64,000 bases of DNA from Paramecium octaurelia (taxonomy: Eukaryota; Ciliophora; Oligohymenophorea; Peniculida; Parameciidae): assembly GCA_905182995.1 (NCBI GenBank), contig CAJJDP010000088.1:205381-269380 (forward strand). The letters are read 5' to 3'. The translations under genes were made by a program, and so were the position numbers. Each line of letters opens with the position of its first letter. Position 1 is the stretch's first letter. Shown here one piece after another: positions 50,318 to 61,657 of this stretch. Under the pieces are notes generated by a model, which ran no database searches, had not been told where the DNA came from, and saw only the letters and a list, made by a program, of their open reading frames with translations.

Positions 50318-51160
50318 TCAATTTTGTATTAGTTTAATTTACTTCGATTTCATTTTCTAAAATATATAATCTCTTATTTACTGCTAATTCTTATTCGAAT
50401 TCTTTGCTCATTTTCTCTTTTAATTTATCTGCTTCCAATCTCAATAATTGTTTCTCTCGTTGTTATTGCTCTTTCAATTTCTAAAGTTATTCTACTTTAT
50501 TCAATTTTTCCTCAAATTATTATGCCTTGTGATCTCTTAATTATTGTAGTCTCTCTTAATGTTTCTAAACTAACTGTTGATACGTTTCAACTTTTATTTT
50601 TTCACTTTTTTTTCGATCACTATTTTGTTTAGAAAGACTTGATAAGACCTGAATTATAGACTAATAGATACATCCTCGGACTTTTTGAAACGAAGTTCAA
50701 GGGAATTGTTGATTTTATTGATCTTATTTTCCAAGATGGTTTCATTTTATTATTACACACATTCAATCTAATGTGAGTGATTTGACAGTTTTCTGTGCAA
50801 AGAGGTTAAGTAATCTTTATGATATCCATTCTCGTATTTCTCTAAGTTATCCAGAGTCTTAGCAATTTTCTTTTAATATCCCTAAACAATCTAAATTATA
50901 ATTAATACATTCAACTTCTCTTATTCAATTTATTAACTTTGAAACAACGTGCGATCTATATGATTTTTCCTTAATTCCGCTTTGAGTCTGCCTATTTCTT
51001 TTTATCTATCTTGCTTTTGTTAAATATTATTATATTTGTCATTTTTCTGTCTTAATTTCATTTCATTCTAGAATTCTTTTTCCTTCTGAATCCTCTCATA
51101 CTCCTATAAATGTTATTTATCTTTTTCTAATTTCATTTTGTACCTAGTTAAGGGATCCAT
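50318..51160 (-). CDS. Coiled-coil protein, unrecognised
   Basis: 264 residues after removal of two introns (23 nt and 25 nt, the latter at 50357-50381); the remainder is exactly 265 codons. It starts MDPLTRYKMKLEKDKQHLQE and is one nearly continuous coiled coil rich in Lys, Glu and Gln (for example QQLRDHKAQQFEEKLNKVEQ), ending KQIKLIQN. Comparable proteins in ciliates occur in basal bodies and cilia, but nothing in the sequence proves this. The 5' part (from 50809) lies in assembly overlap 3 and recurs at 52194-52545. It is head-to-head with the TLDc gene, 237 bp apart. Confidence 0.72.
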
Positions 51161-51397
51161 ATTATAAATTAAAATAAAAAATGCAAAGTATTAAAATGTT
51201 GCGCTTAACCAGGTTAAACATTAATACATCTAGCTATTCTCGATAATTGCAATGTTTTTGGAGACTCAAAAAAGCAAATAAATTGGATCATTGCCACTTG
51301 ACTCCTGGTTAAAAAGTGCTTTTATAATATGACCATAAGCGTATTTTATAACGAGAGTTACTAAAATCCGTAAACATTTCAATTCCTATTCTCTATC

Positions 51398-52192
51398 ATG
51401 TGGGATAGAGATCACATATAGGGGAATGTGTAAATTTGCTATGATTACCTGATTTTCACAGTAAATTCCAAGAGATTAAGCAAAGAGCATAAGGATAAGG
51501 AAGATCATTTAAATTTTTCTATCTATGTATAAGAGATTTACAAAATAATTTTCAATCCTATCGCTGAATTAATGTAAATTATTATAAGGAGTATCTGTGG
51601 TAACAGAGTACCCTAGAATCAAAAGAAACTACTGTGAAAGAATTTGTAAGGCTAAACTCAGTATGAGTGAGGAAAGTAGAATTATTTCTATGAAGTAAGT
51701 ATTAGAAATAACAGACGGTATGCCATTCTATTTGTAAACGAAGCCATGGTTCTTATTATATTTGATAAATAGACATGGTCAATGAGCTTTAATATGTAGG
51801 TAGTTCTTATTAAGAATTTTTGAGGAGAACCGAATACGCTGGCCCTCATGTTATTCTAATAAAGGATTCTGGGAAGAAGGTGTTTGGTGGATTCTTATTG
51901 AGTTCGTGGAGACTATCTAAGAATGAGTTTTCAGATAGAGAGAAATAATTTTGGTTATCAGCCTATACAAATCACACAAGGATTTTCAAGAGGACTCAAA
52001 AAAACAGGCGTTTATAGATGGCTGATGAGACTGGGTTCAGTATTGGAGCAGGAGAAAACTAAGTTAGTGATAATATAATTTAGATATGGTTTATTTGTAA
52101 GCAGTTCCTTTAGTAAAGGGGAATCTAATTGGAGTGAAACTTTCGATAATGAAGTGTTGTCGAGTGAAAGTGATTTCTAAATTCAAGCATTT
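51398..52192 (+). pseudogene. Truncated first copy of the TLDc gene (assembly artefact)
   Basis: Exact repeat of the first 795 bases of the gene at 52783-53667, cut by the N at 52193. Confidence 0.9.
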
Positions 52193-52193
52193 N
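52193..52193. other. Single-N assembly join 3
   Basis: One undefined base between two copies of a 1,384-bp overlap. Confidence 0.95.
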
Positions 52194-52545
52194 AGTAATC
52201 TTTATGATATCCATTCTCGTATTTCTCTAAGTTATCCAGAGTCTTAGCAATTTTCTTTTAATATCCCTAAACAATCTAAATTATAATTAATACATTCAAC
52301 TTCTCTTATTCAATTTATTAACTTTGAAACAACGTGCGATCTATATGATTTTTCCTTAATTCCGCTTTGAGTCTGCCTATTTCTTTTTATCTATCTTGCT
52401 TTTGTTAAATATTATTATATTTGTCATTTTTCTGTCTTAATTTCATTTCATTCTAGAATTCTTTTTCCTTCTGAATCCTCTCATACTCCTATAAATGTTA
52501 TTTATCTTTTTCTAATTTCATTTTGTACCTAGTTAAGGGATCCAT
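52194..52545 (-). pseudogene. Truncated second copy of the coiled-coil gene 5' part (assembly artefact)
   Basis: Repeats the first 352 bases of the gene at 50318-51160; its 3' part is missing because the contig starts here. Confidence 0.9.
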
Positions 52546-52782
52546 ATTATAAATTAAAATAAAAAATGCAAAGTATTAAAATGTTGCGCTTAACCAGGTT
52601 AAACATTAATACATCTAGCTATTCTCGATAATTGCAATGTTTTTGGAGACTCAAAAAAGCAAATAAATTGGATCATTGCCACTTGACTCCTGGTTAAAAA
52701 GTGCTTTTATAATATGACCATAAGCGTATTTTATAACGAGAGTTACTAAAATCCGTAAACATTTCAATTCCTATTCTCTATC

Positions 52783-53667
52783 ATGTGGGATAGAGATCAC
52801 ATATAGGGGAATGTGTAAATTTGCTATGATTACCTGATTTTCACAGTAAATTCCAAGAGATTAAGCAAAGAGCATAAGGATAAGGAAGATCATTTAAATT
52901 TTTCTATCTATGTATAAGAGATTTACAAAATAATTTTCAATCCTATCGCTGAATTAATGTAAATTATTATAAGGAGTATCTGTGGTAACAGAGTACCCTA
53001 GAATCAAAAGAAACTACTGTGAAAGAATTTGTAAGGCTAAACTCAGTATGAGTGAGGAAAGTAGAATTATTTCTATGAAGTAAGTATTAGAAATAACAGA
53101 CGGTATGCCATTCTATTTGTAAACGAAGCCATGGTTCTTATTATATTTGATAAATAGACATGGTCAATGAGCTTTAATATGTAGGTAGTTCTTATTAAGA
53201 ATTTTTGAGGAGAACCGAATACGCTGGCCCTCATGTTATTCTAATAAAGGATTCTGGGAAGAAGGTGTTTGGTGGATTCTTATTGAGTTCGTGGAGACTA
53301 TCTAAGAATGAGTTTTCAGATAGAGAGAAATAATTTTGGTTATCAGCCTATACAAATCACACAAGGATTTTCAAGAGGACTCAAAAAAACAGGCGTTTAT
53401 AGATGGCTGATGAGACTGGGTTCAGTATTGGAGCAGGAGAAAACTAAGTTAGTGATAATATAATTTAGATATGGTTTATTTGTAAGCAGTTCCTTTAGTA
53501 AAGGGGAATCTAATTGGAGTGAAACTTTCGATAATGAAGTGTTGTCGAGTGAAAGTGATTTCTAAATTCAAGCATTTGAGGTTTGGATGAGGAAGCAGTG
53601 CATTAGATTGAATTTTAAGATTAGAAACGATCATAATTTACAAAATGATTATTAATAAGTTAAATGA
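52783..53667 (+). CDS. TLDc-domain protein
   Basis: Encodes a TLDc domain: RHGSSYQEFLRRTEYAGPHV, VILIKDSGKKVFGGFL, YGLFVSSSFSKGESNW, ETFDNEVLSSESDFQIQAFE followed by VW. TLDc proteins (OXR1/TLDC1 group) protect against oxidative stress and, in yeast and animals, bind and regulate the V-ATPase. Likely introns are 26, 35 and 22 nt in the first two thirds. The last junction is ambiguous: the conserved-looking FSIGAGEN segment can be kept only if the A-run before it has one base fewer, whereas a 49-nt intron removes it and keeps frame. The gene overlaps the next one by its stop codon. The start at 52783 (MWDRDHIQGNVQ) is the first ATG. Confidence 0.75.
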
Positions 53668-54044
53668 ATAAATAATAATGTTGTTAGTAGTGCGAGAACG
53701 ATGAAAATGTTTTAGTTTGTGTTAAGTGTACATAAGGGTTGTGTGAAGAATGTTTCAAATAGTTCGGAGGGTAGGATTTTGAAGCCTTGTGTCCTGTTTG
53801 CTAGATGCTCAGTGTTTTCAGGTAAACTTAGGTGGAGATCTGTGAGGCTTGTGCAGACATTCATGAGAGTGAGTAGGAGGAGATGGAGTGTCTTTATAAA
53901 TCAATGAATTTAATGAAGGAGAAGATGAATTAACTATTTTTAGTTGGATAACAAAGGTTGAAGAGAGTAGAATTATTGAAATAATAAATATAAATAAATG
54001 AAAATGAAATTAATATGATCAAAGCACAAACCTAGATTTTATGA
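53664..54044 (+). CDS. Small B-box/RING-like zinc-finger coiled-coil protein
   Basis: 126 residues, no intron. The N-terminus has closely spaced cysteines (CCQQCENDENVLVCVKC, then GLCEECFKQFGGQDFEALC-PVC and VEICEACADIH) that would bind two zinc ions; a coiled coil (NLMKEKMNQLFLVGQQRLKR) follows. Ciliate TLDc proteins often carry such a B-box-like finger and coil N-terminal to the TLDc domain; here the finger is a separate frame downstream of a TLDc gene. Its ATG overlaps the TGA of that gene (ATGA). A single spliced transcript joining both is possible but needs a hidden intron. Confidence 0.62.
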
Positions 54045-54104
54045 TAAATTGACAAATATTATATCAAATAAATATATAGTAATAATTAAAATTTAAACAT
54101 TAAT

Positions 54105-55195
54105 ATGGGAGTTTGTTGCACTCATCCACATCAAAAATTAGAGAACCCTATTACTCCTGAACTTGTCAAAGAAGATATTAAGTATGACCAATTCGCTCTT
54201 AAAATTTAAAAACATTATAAAGGATACAAAGCTAGAAAATTATATCATAAAATGAGGATTAAAACTGAAGAATCTCCTGTTGTTCACCATCCCAAACCAG
54301 AGATTGCTTAAAAACTAAGCCAAACTCCCACCGATTATGCTTTAACTGTTTAGAAAGCCTTATATAAACTTGGACCATTTCGTTATAATGATTATATTAA
54401 TTCAGATGATCCACAAAAAAGATCTACGAATTTTTAATTCAAAGAAGAAGACAAAAAACTACCCTTTTTAGAACCGCACAGACTAATTGATGGAGCCATC
54501 TACATAGGTTAATGGAAAAATGGAATGAAATGGGGAAAGGGAAAATAAATTTGGCCAGATGGTTCAGTTTATGAGGGATTTTGGCAAAATAATAAAGCAT
54601 GTGGTATAGGCAGATTAATTCATTAAAATGGAGATGTTTACATAGGAGATTGGTTAGATGATAAATGTCATGGTTTTGGTGTCTACACGCATAGTGATGG
54701 CACAGTCTATAAAGGTAATTGGGTCGAGGACAAACAAGAAGGAGATGGCATTGAAGAATATCCAGATGGCACTGTTTACAAGGGTTAATTTCTCAATTCA
54801 ATGAAACACGGATATGGAGAATGCTTTTATTCCAATAAAAATTAGTACTCTAATTATTACTATTTAGTTACAAAGGGGAATTCCAGTACAATTTCATACA
54901 TGGCTAAGGCAAGTTTGTCTGGAGTGATGGAAAAGAATATGAAGGAACCTGGGAAAATAATCAAATGCATGGATAAGGAGAATTTAAATGGCCGGATGGT
55001 AGATCCTATAAAGGAGATTATAAGCATGATTTAAAGGATGGAGAAGGAGAATTTATAATAGATGAAAACACAAAGTATAAGGGCAGTTGGAAGAATGGAA
55101 AATAACATGGGGATGGAGTGCTTGTTGTTAAGGAAATTGCAAGACCAGGAATATGGTGTGAAGGCATACGAATCCAATGGAAGGATAAATTCTGA
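54105..55195 (+). CDS. MORN-repeat protein with IQ motif and lipidation signal
   Basis: 355 residues, one 23-nt intron, 356 codons exactly. The N-terminus MGVCC fits N-myristoylation at Gly2 with palmitoylation of the following cysteines. An IQ-like calmodulin-binding helix follows ([20 protein letters not shown]), then about nine MORN repeats of the YxGxWxNxxxxGxG type (for example [20 protein letters not shown] and [20 protein letters not shown]). MORN proteins with this build attach to membranes and scaffold structures near basal bodies or the cortex. The final repeat ends KWKDKF-like, then TGA. Confident on domains; the cellular role is inference. Confidence 0.93.
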
Positions 55196-56509
55196 ATTTT
55201 CTTAATTATTTTAACTATTATTATCTGCTATATTAAATAAAATCAAAAAATTTGTTGTTTGTCAACCAATCAAAACAGAATATGAGAATCATCTAACTTA
55301 ACACAATTTCAAATATTAATTAAATTTCTTATGAAATTCAACAATAAAACAATCCTGAAAATTCTATTCATAGATACTACCAATGAAAAGAATAATTGAA
55401 AATGAAAATTCGAAAGGAACCTGAAATTACGTCTAATATATATAAAGAACCCTTAAATAATGATTTCTTTATTTCTAAATAATTACTTAAAACTATGATA
55501 GATTTTTGCAAACACCTTAACTCAAATATAACAAGATATTTAAGGAGCTCACGAATAACAATATTTTATTTGAAAACACTCGCATTACATATTAGGAAAA
55601 GGATGATTTGTGAAACTCACAAATTGTATGACTATTAAGAATTCGGATTATCAAAATTAGATCCTTTATGAAACGAAAATGCAAAAATTATTGAATCAAT
55701 ATTATTTGGACAAATTTACTTATAAGAGATTTAACATTTTTATTTGTCATTAAACTCTTTATAGACCAATACGGAAATATTTGGATGGATTTTAAAATAG
55801 TTAATTCTATTTGTAAATTTCTTTGAAGAGTATTTTTTATATAAAAACTAATTTTTTCAAAAACTTCCTTAAGTGGAATAATTCTGCATTTTTAATTATA
55901 AAAAGATGATCTTTCATTTAACATAATAATGTGTTCCAAAACTGAATAATGATATTGATATAATATGAATGGTATTTTGAAAAATTTATAATAAGATCAT
56001 TTCCTCTTATAAACAAGTAAAGTATCTAAAAGATTATTAAAGAAAACGGATTTACTTTAATATTTGATTGCGTTCAATAAAATTTTAAGAAATGTCAAAT
56101 TATATCAGAGATGAAAACTAAATTTAATTCAGTAAAAAGGCTAACATTGTACTCATAAGCAGTAATTTAAGTAAGGTCAGAAATTTTTATTTAAAAATAT
56201 CAATTATAATAGATCCTTATTCTTTAATTATATATAAGTATATATTTATAAACAGAACTAATTTAACAGAATTTAATAAAATTAATTAAAAATAATTAAT
56301 TTTTTATTAATAATGATATGTCTATTTTCTTGATAAAAATTAATATAAAGATATAATTATTCAATAAAACTAAATATTTATTTAGTTATAAGTTATAAGC
56401 TGTGATTCTGAGAATCCCTAGCAAATATATAATTATATGAAAAAAAGGGCAATTTTAAAAATTCGAAATATCTTTCTATTTGCTTGATAATACAATGTAT
56501 GATGCATTT
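55196..56509. other. Intergenic, very AT-rich
   Basis: About 1.3 kb without a supportable gene. Composition is among the most AT-rich of the window and open stretches are low in Gly, Pro and Asp. Confidence 0.5.
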
Positions 56510-57034
56510 TATAATAGTACTCAATTGATGTTTAAATTAGAGTACATTTTAATAATTAGTATACTAAATATTTATATTAACATTCTGAAGATGAAAAATT
56601 AACTTTGGAATTGCCCTTTAAAGTAAAGTACTGTCCATTTCCTTATAACTAAGCACTTGAATATTTTGACTTTCCATTAAATTAGGCAAAAGTAGAGTGG
56701 TTTTTCTAAATTTAGATTCAACTTTATATTACAATGATATGTAATTAATTAAGAATATTCTGATTTATCCAGTTTGATTTTACTTGAGTCTAATGATCCT
56801 GGTTGAACTCTGCCATATTTAAATATGTTATTTTGCTCTCAAGTCTTAATGAAAATTATGCGTTATTGGTTTGTGTTTAATTTATATTTGGAAAAATGGA
56901 GAACATAAATAATTTTGGAGTGTAAAAGAATAAAATTCTCAATAACTTTAGAAAATGGCTAACGAAACGAGATATATTTCCATTAAAGAGATCGAATTTA
57001 GCATTCATTAATAGAGTATTTCGGTGTATTTTGA
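56510..57034 (+). CDS. Possible gene, unrecognised, structure unresolved
   Basis: The segment reads like protein in two frames: VHFNNQYTKYLYQHSEDEKL, PFKVKYCPFPYNQALEYFDF, QAKVEWFFQIQIQLY, then in another frame YSDLSSLILLESNDPG, a TGA, and VLMKIMRYWFVFNLYLEKWR down to a TGA at 57034. A GT..AG interval of 42 nt could remove the internal TGA, but it is longer than the other introns here and the frame change before it has no obvious intron. It may be a real gene, or one in decay. The 5' end is not defined. Confidence 0.3.
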
Positions 57035-57171
57035 GGAAATTTATATAAAATTAGAATGGCTTTGTACAAATCTAGGCAGGCTCATTTGTTCAGTCTCTTT
57101 TGGGGGATAAGTTAATTATGTTAATATGAAATATGAATAACAATATTGGTTGTCATTACGAACTATGGTAA

Positions 57172-58035
57172 TCAATCATCATCTTCTATTGGTTCTAAAA
57201 TATCATCATCAAGAAAGTCAGGTGGAGCTATTTCGTCAAATATGACACCTTCTACTTCGACATTATATTGGTATTCATGACCTTCTTATAGTAACAAATA
57301 TGTACTGTTAGGATTGTAGGGCAGAATTACTCGTTCTTAAGGTTACTGCAGATATTTATTAATCCATGGCATTCTCGGAAAAGCTTGAACTTCAACGATT
57401 TAGCTTTATTTTGATGGAGAATAGGGTAATTGAATTTTTTATGAGGAGCAAGATCCCATTGCAATTTTTTTTTAAATTAAAATGTTATTTAAAAATAATG
57501 TCACACAGCATATGTTCTCTAAATCTTAATCATGCTACCTTTAATTAAAATTAATTAAATGTGATCCTTCGAATATTTATGCCAAATAATTAAATTCTAC
57601 ATGGAATCTCTTCATCCTTATCCACAATCTAGGGAATTATATGTTAAAATCTGACTGGTTAATTTTAGGATTTTGCTATATAATTTTATTACTTGAAAAA
57701 AACATGAAATTTTACCCTTAGAATACATTATATGTGTCATGGAAGAGAGTTATTTCAATAATTGTTCCTTAGTATTCTCTCTAAATCCTTTGTTTATCAA
57801 ATGGAATAATCTATTTTATCAATGTCCTTATAGGCTATAAACTGTTCATCAATGAAGCAGATCTAATCTACAAATACTCATAGAAGGATGGTAAATCCTT
57901 ATTATTGGTACTGAGACTATCTAAACTTTCATCAAGTCTTCTTTCTATTATTAATAAATGAGATTCGATATACAATTTATTGGAGTATGGTATCAATAGA
58001 CTATCATTTTTCATTTTGTGAAGCTAATCTCTCAT
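57172..58035 (-). CDS. Hypothetical protein with acidic C-terminus
   Basis: Starts at or upstream of MRDQLHKMKNDSLLIPYSNK; contains HLLIIERRLDESLDSLSTNN and FPRLWIRMKRFHVEFNYLAQ and ends with a very acidic tail (APPDFLDDDILEPIEDDD). Introns of about 24 nt (after TYNVFQG) and 23 nt (before MPWINKYLQQPQERV) are supported by frame restoration; a stretch between 57480 and 57580 is not resolved. No family recognised. It is head-to-head with the gene at 58203. Confidence 0.5.
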
Positions 58036-58202
58036 TTGAGATACAGAGTCTTGTAACCTAAGTATTCATTATCCAGAGATGAAATTAATTGTTTAAATAT
58101 ATTAAGAATAAGTTTCTAGTTTGTCAGATAATATAATAATATTTCAGGTTATAAGTATTATTCATATTTACTATAATAAATATAACACTTTTGATTTCCA
58201 TT

Positions 58203-58604
58203 ATGATCTTATATATTTAAAAAGGATAGATACTTCTGTTAATATAAAACATTATATTGTAATAAATTTAATAAGGAATTTAAGAAATACCATTCTTCGA
58301 TATGAGAAAATTAGAATTTCGAAATGGATAAAAGAATTCATCTTAAGATCTGATTGTAGAAAGAACCAAAATTAACGTCAAAAATATTTTCTTAGATATT
58401 AAATAATTGATAGGATAATTACACTTTGACCCAGAAAATGCAAATTATATATTGAATAATAGAATAGGATTTTGGACACACTTCTTTAATATCTAGGAGG
58501 TCTTTAGAAGAGAAGAAAGAGGTTAGAATGCGATTATTCCTAGTAATTATATTTTAGTAAAATAATAGGATAATATTAATTATGAGATAAATAAACTTTA
58601 GTGA
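58203..58604 (+). CDS. Small hypothetical protein
   Basis: 133 codons free of TGA. The latter two thirds have a protein-like mix (KNIFLDIKQLIGQLHFDPEN, ANYILNNRIGFWTHFFNIQE, VFRREERGQNAIIPSNYILV), while the first 30 residues are hydrophobic and Gln-rich and could be non-coding; an alternative start is the Met of MRKLEFRNGQK. No family recognised. Confidence 0.4.
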
Positions 58605-58797
58605 ACAATTCGTTTTCTGGAATACTCAATGTTTATATTATATAAATAATTGGCAATTAGTATGATACATAATTGATAATTTCGTCATTTAAGATTGCAT
58701 TTGGTATAATAAATATTTGGAGAGACAAGTTGTTAAAATTTTTGTGTTTGACAATGAATAAATGGGCAATATAAAAATATAATAAATTTATATATAT

Positions 58798-59206
58798 ATG
58801 CAAAAAGTACTCAATTTTAGGGAATACTTTTTAAATCCAAAAGGAATCAAGATTGTGCCTACTTCAAATTTCAAAAGAGCAACACCGATTGAGCGACTAT
58901 TTGATTAATCTGTTGTTTTGCACAGAGCCGAGAAGTAATTAGAGAAAAATGTTGTTGCATTCAAATTACAGCCATACAAATATTCATTGAATAAACCTGA
59001 AATAAAGCAATATTTTACGTAATGTAATGTGATCTAATTATAAGAAAGTGTACGGATTGAATGTCGATAAGGTGAGCACTATTAATTATATGGGAGCAAT
59101 AAAGAGATCCCCCAAAGGAGGTCGTTATAGAGAGAAGGACTTTAAGAAAGTGTATTTATAACTAAATGAAGATATTGAACCATTCTTTTAGAAAATAGAG
59201 AAGTGA
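58798..59206 (+). CDS. Mitochondrial large-subunit ribosomal protein uL23
   Basis: 127 residues, one 25-nt intron, exactly 128 codons. It reads MQKVLNFREYFLNPKGIKIV, then the uL23 core KPEIKQYFTQLYGLNVDKVS, TINYMGAIKRSPKGGR and DFKKVYLQLNEDIEPFF. This is the uL23 pattern in which a helix (KxEIKxxFxxxYGxxVxxV) precedes the VxTxNxxGxxKR strand. The divergence from cytosolic uL23, lack of the cytosolic N-terminal extension and similarity to organellar forms point to the mitochondrial ribosome. It converges with the H+-PPase gene, 63 bp between stops. Confidence 0.8.
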
Positions 59207-59269
59207 TTTTATAAGCATATATAAAAAGTATAATAATTATGAATTTAATTTAATATTTGCATAATAAAA

Positions 59270-61657
59270 TCACTCTGGTTTATACAACCATCCAGTTCTA
59301 CAAAAAGCTCCAGCCAAGACCAACGATAAAATAGCCATCAATTTAATCAGGATATTTAAAGATGGTCCTGAAGTATCTTTGAGAGGATCACCAACAGTAT
59401 CACCTATAAAACTAAATTCAAATTGATACCAATAACAGCAGCCTTGTGTTCATCTGATCCCTTCTTCTTCACTTCTCCAGCTTCGTTTCTATAAAATCCA
59501 GCCTCAATGTATTTCTTAGCATTATCCCAAGCTCCTCCTGTATTGGATGCTGAAATGGCCATTTAAACACCACTAACCAATGCGCCTGGCAACAGACCAG
59601 CCACTGCATAGGGTCCAAAGAATAATCCAACTGCAGTTGGAGTAACAATGACCTATGATTTGTTAACATAAATACCAATAACCCAGGAGGAATCATCTCT
59701 TTTAATGAAGCCTTTGTTGAAATAGCAATACATGCTCTGAAATCTGGTTCTTCTGTTCCTGCATAGATACCTGGATGTTCATGTAATTGTCTACGAACCT
59801 CTTCGACCATTTGAAGTGCAGCTTTTCCAACTGATTTCATTGTGAATGCAGAGAAAGCATAAGGCAACATTGCACCAATCAATAACATTGCAAATATAAT
59901 AGGATCATCAATTTTGGCACCTTCAGCAAATGGGAATTGATCACCAACTTTGTAAGTCTATATTCTTGTCAAATATCCACCATAAAGTGATAATGAGACT
60001 AAGGCAGCAGATCCAATTGCAAATCCTTTTCCAATGGCAGCAGTTGTATTACCAGCTGCATCCAAAGCATCTGTGGATTCTCTTACGTTTTCTCCCAATT
60101 CACTCATTTCTGCAATACCACCTGCATTATCAGAGATAGGTCCATAAGCATCGATGGCTAATCCAATCGTAAGATTTGAAAGCATTCCTAGGGCAGCCAA
60201 AGCAACTCCGTAAAATGAAAGCATCTTCATTGACAATAAGGCAGTTATTGCAATTGCAATTATGGGAACTATGGTTGACAAATATCCCAAAGCCAAACCG
60301 TAAATGATATTGGTAGCAGCACCAGTTCCACAAGACTTGGCGACTTCTCTGACTGGTGTGTAAGAATGAGATGTCATGTATTCTGTGAAATATCCGATTA
60401 ATAATCCTGACCATAATCCCATTAAGGAGCACAAGAAAGCATGCCATGGTTTAAGATCTGCCAATTGAATAGAGTTATCTGCAGCGACCATTACAAAGTC
60501 AGCAGGTAAACACCAATATGCAATACCTATGATAATTGGAGACAAAGCAACTGTTGATAACAACAATTGGAATTTCAAAGTGGATTCGATCTTATTAATG
60601 TGATTTACTTTTGAAATATAAACAGCGTAGGCTGATACCAAAATACAAATTCCAATACCAAATGCTGAAACCATCAATGGATACATTAATTAACCGATTT
60701 CAATCACATAAGTATCTCCTGATAACACTCTTAATTATGTAGATGAAACAACCAATGCTGCACATGTTGATTCTGCAAAAGAACCGAACAAATCAGCTCC
60801 CATACCAGCAATGTCACCTACATTATCACCCACATTGTCTGCAATTGTTGCTGGATTCTATTTATATATACAATAATAGTACTTTAGGACTGTCTTCTGG
60901 TAAGTTCTTCTCTACTTTTCCTACTAGATCTGCTCCAACATCAGCTGCCTTTGTGTATATACCTCCACCGACTCTACCGAATAATGCAAATGTTGATCCT
61001 CCTAAACCATAGGCTGCTACGTAATCGAACATTGTGACTAAATCTTCAAAATTGTTCTCATCACTCTTTACTATTATTGCATTATAGATTATTATTATTA
61101 ATGTTAAAATTGAAAGTGAGATTGAAACCAACAAAAATCCCATTACGCAACCACCTCTATAGGCCATCTTTCATAGCTTAAATACTTCACATACTTAAAA
61201 TGCATTTGCTAATGATGTAATTGCTGAAAATGCTGTCCTGAAATTTGCTGCTGTTGCTATCGCCATACCCAAATATCCGCAAAGCATTGAAGTTGCTGCT
61301 CCCAATACAAATGCGAGTGAAGACCATGGAGAAATAAACTAGATCATATAGAAATTCAGTTTACTATTAATAAAACAGCCATGATTGCTAAAAATACACT
61401 GCAATCTGTGTATTCCTCTCTTAAAAAGGCTTGAGCTCCCTTTTTTAATCATTATCAAAATTTACATCTTATATATGTTCTCCTATCTCCAATAGTGTCT
61501 CTATTTTCTCCTATTCTGCTCCTTACAAAAGCTCTGTCAATCCCTCATGTTTGTGATGAATCTCTATTTTGTGAACTGCCATCCAATTAAAGATAGCCCA
61601 AACTATACCACAAGCACAAGCTATGAAAATAAACACCAAAGCTGTCACAAATTCCAT
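59270..61657 (-). CDS. Membrane-bound H+-translocating pyrophosphatase (V-PPase), K+-dependent type
   Basis: About 780 residues, many transmembrane helices, starting [20 protein letters not shown]. Signature segments are [17 protein letters not shown] and [20 protein letters not shown]. The Ala in GNTTAA (instead of Lys in GNTTKA) is the hallmark of K+-stimulated type I pumps. These enzymes couple pyrophosphate hydrolysis to proton pumping into vacuoles and acidocalcisomes. The C-terminus reads [15 protein letters not shown]. Several mini-introns are needed, for example around 61380-61460. All substrate-binding acidic residues that I can see are kept. Confidence 0.96.

Larger units (their letters stand above)
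50809..53577. repeat. Direct 1,384-bp duplication around an N: assembly overlap 3
   Basis: Bases 50809-52192 recur at 52194-53577 (offset 1,385), with a lone N at 52193. The left copy ends inside the TLDc gene; the right copy begins inside the coiled-coil gene. Thus each gene is complete in one copy only, which is what an unmerged contig overlap produces. Confidence 0.93.

Noticed and set aside
22708..53577. Large recent tandem duplications or transposons
   Set aside because: Each repeat pair is separated by exactly one N, has no terminal inverted repeats or target duplications, and cuts genes at one edge only. Unmerged contig overlap explains all four.
59930..61012. Plus-strand frames within the H+-PPase gene
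   Set aside because: Antisense shadows of a strongly conserved gene.
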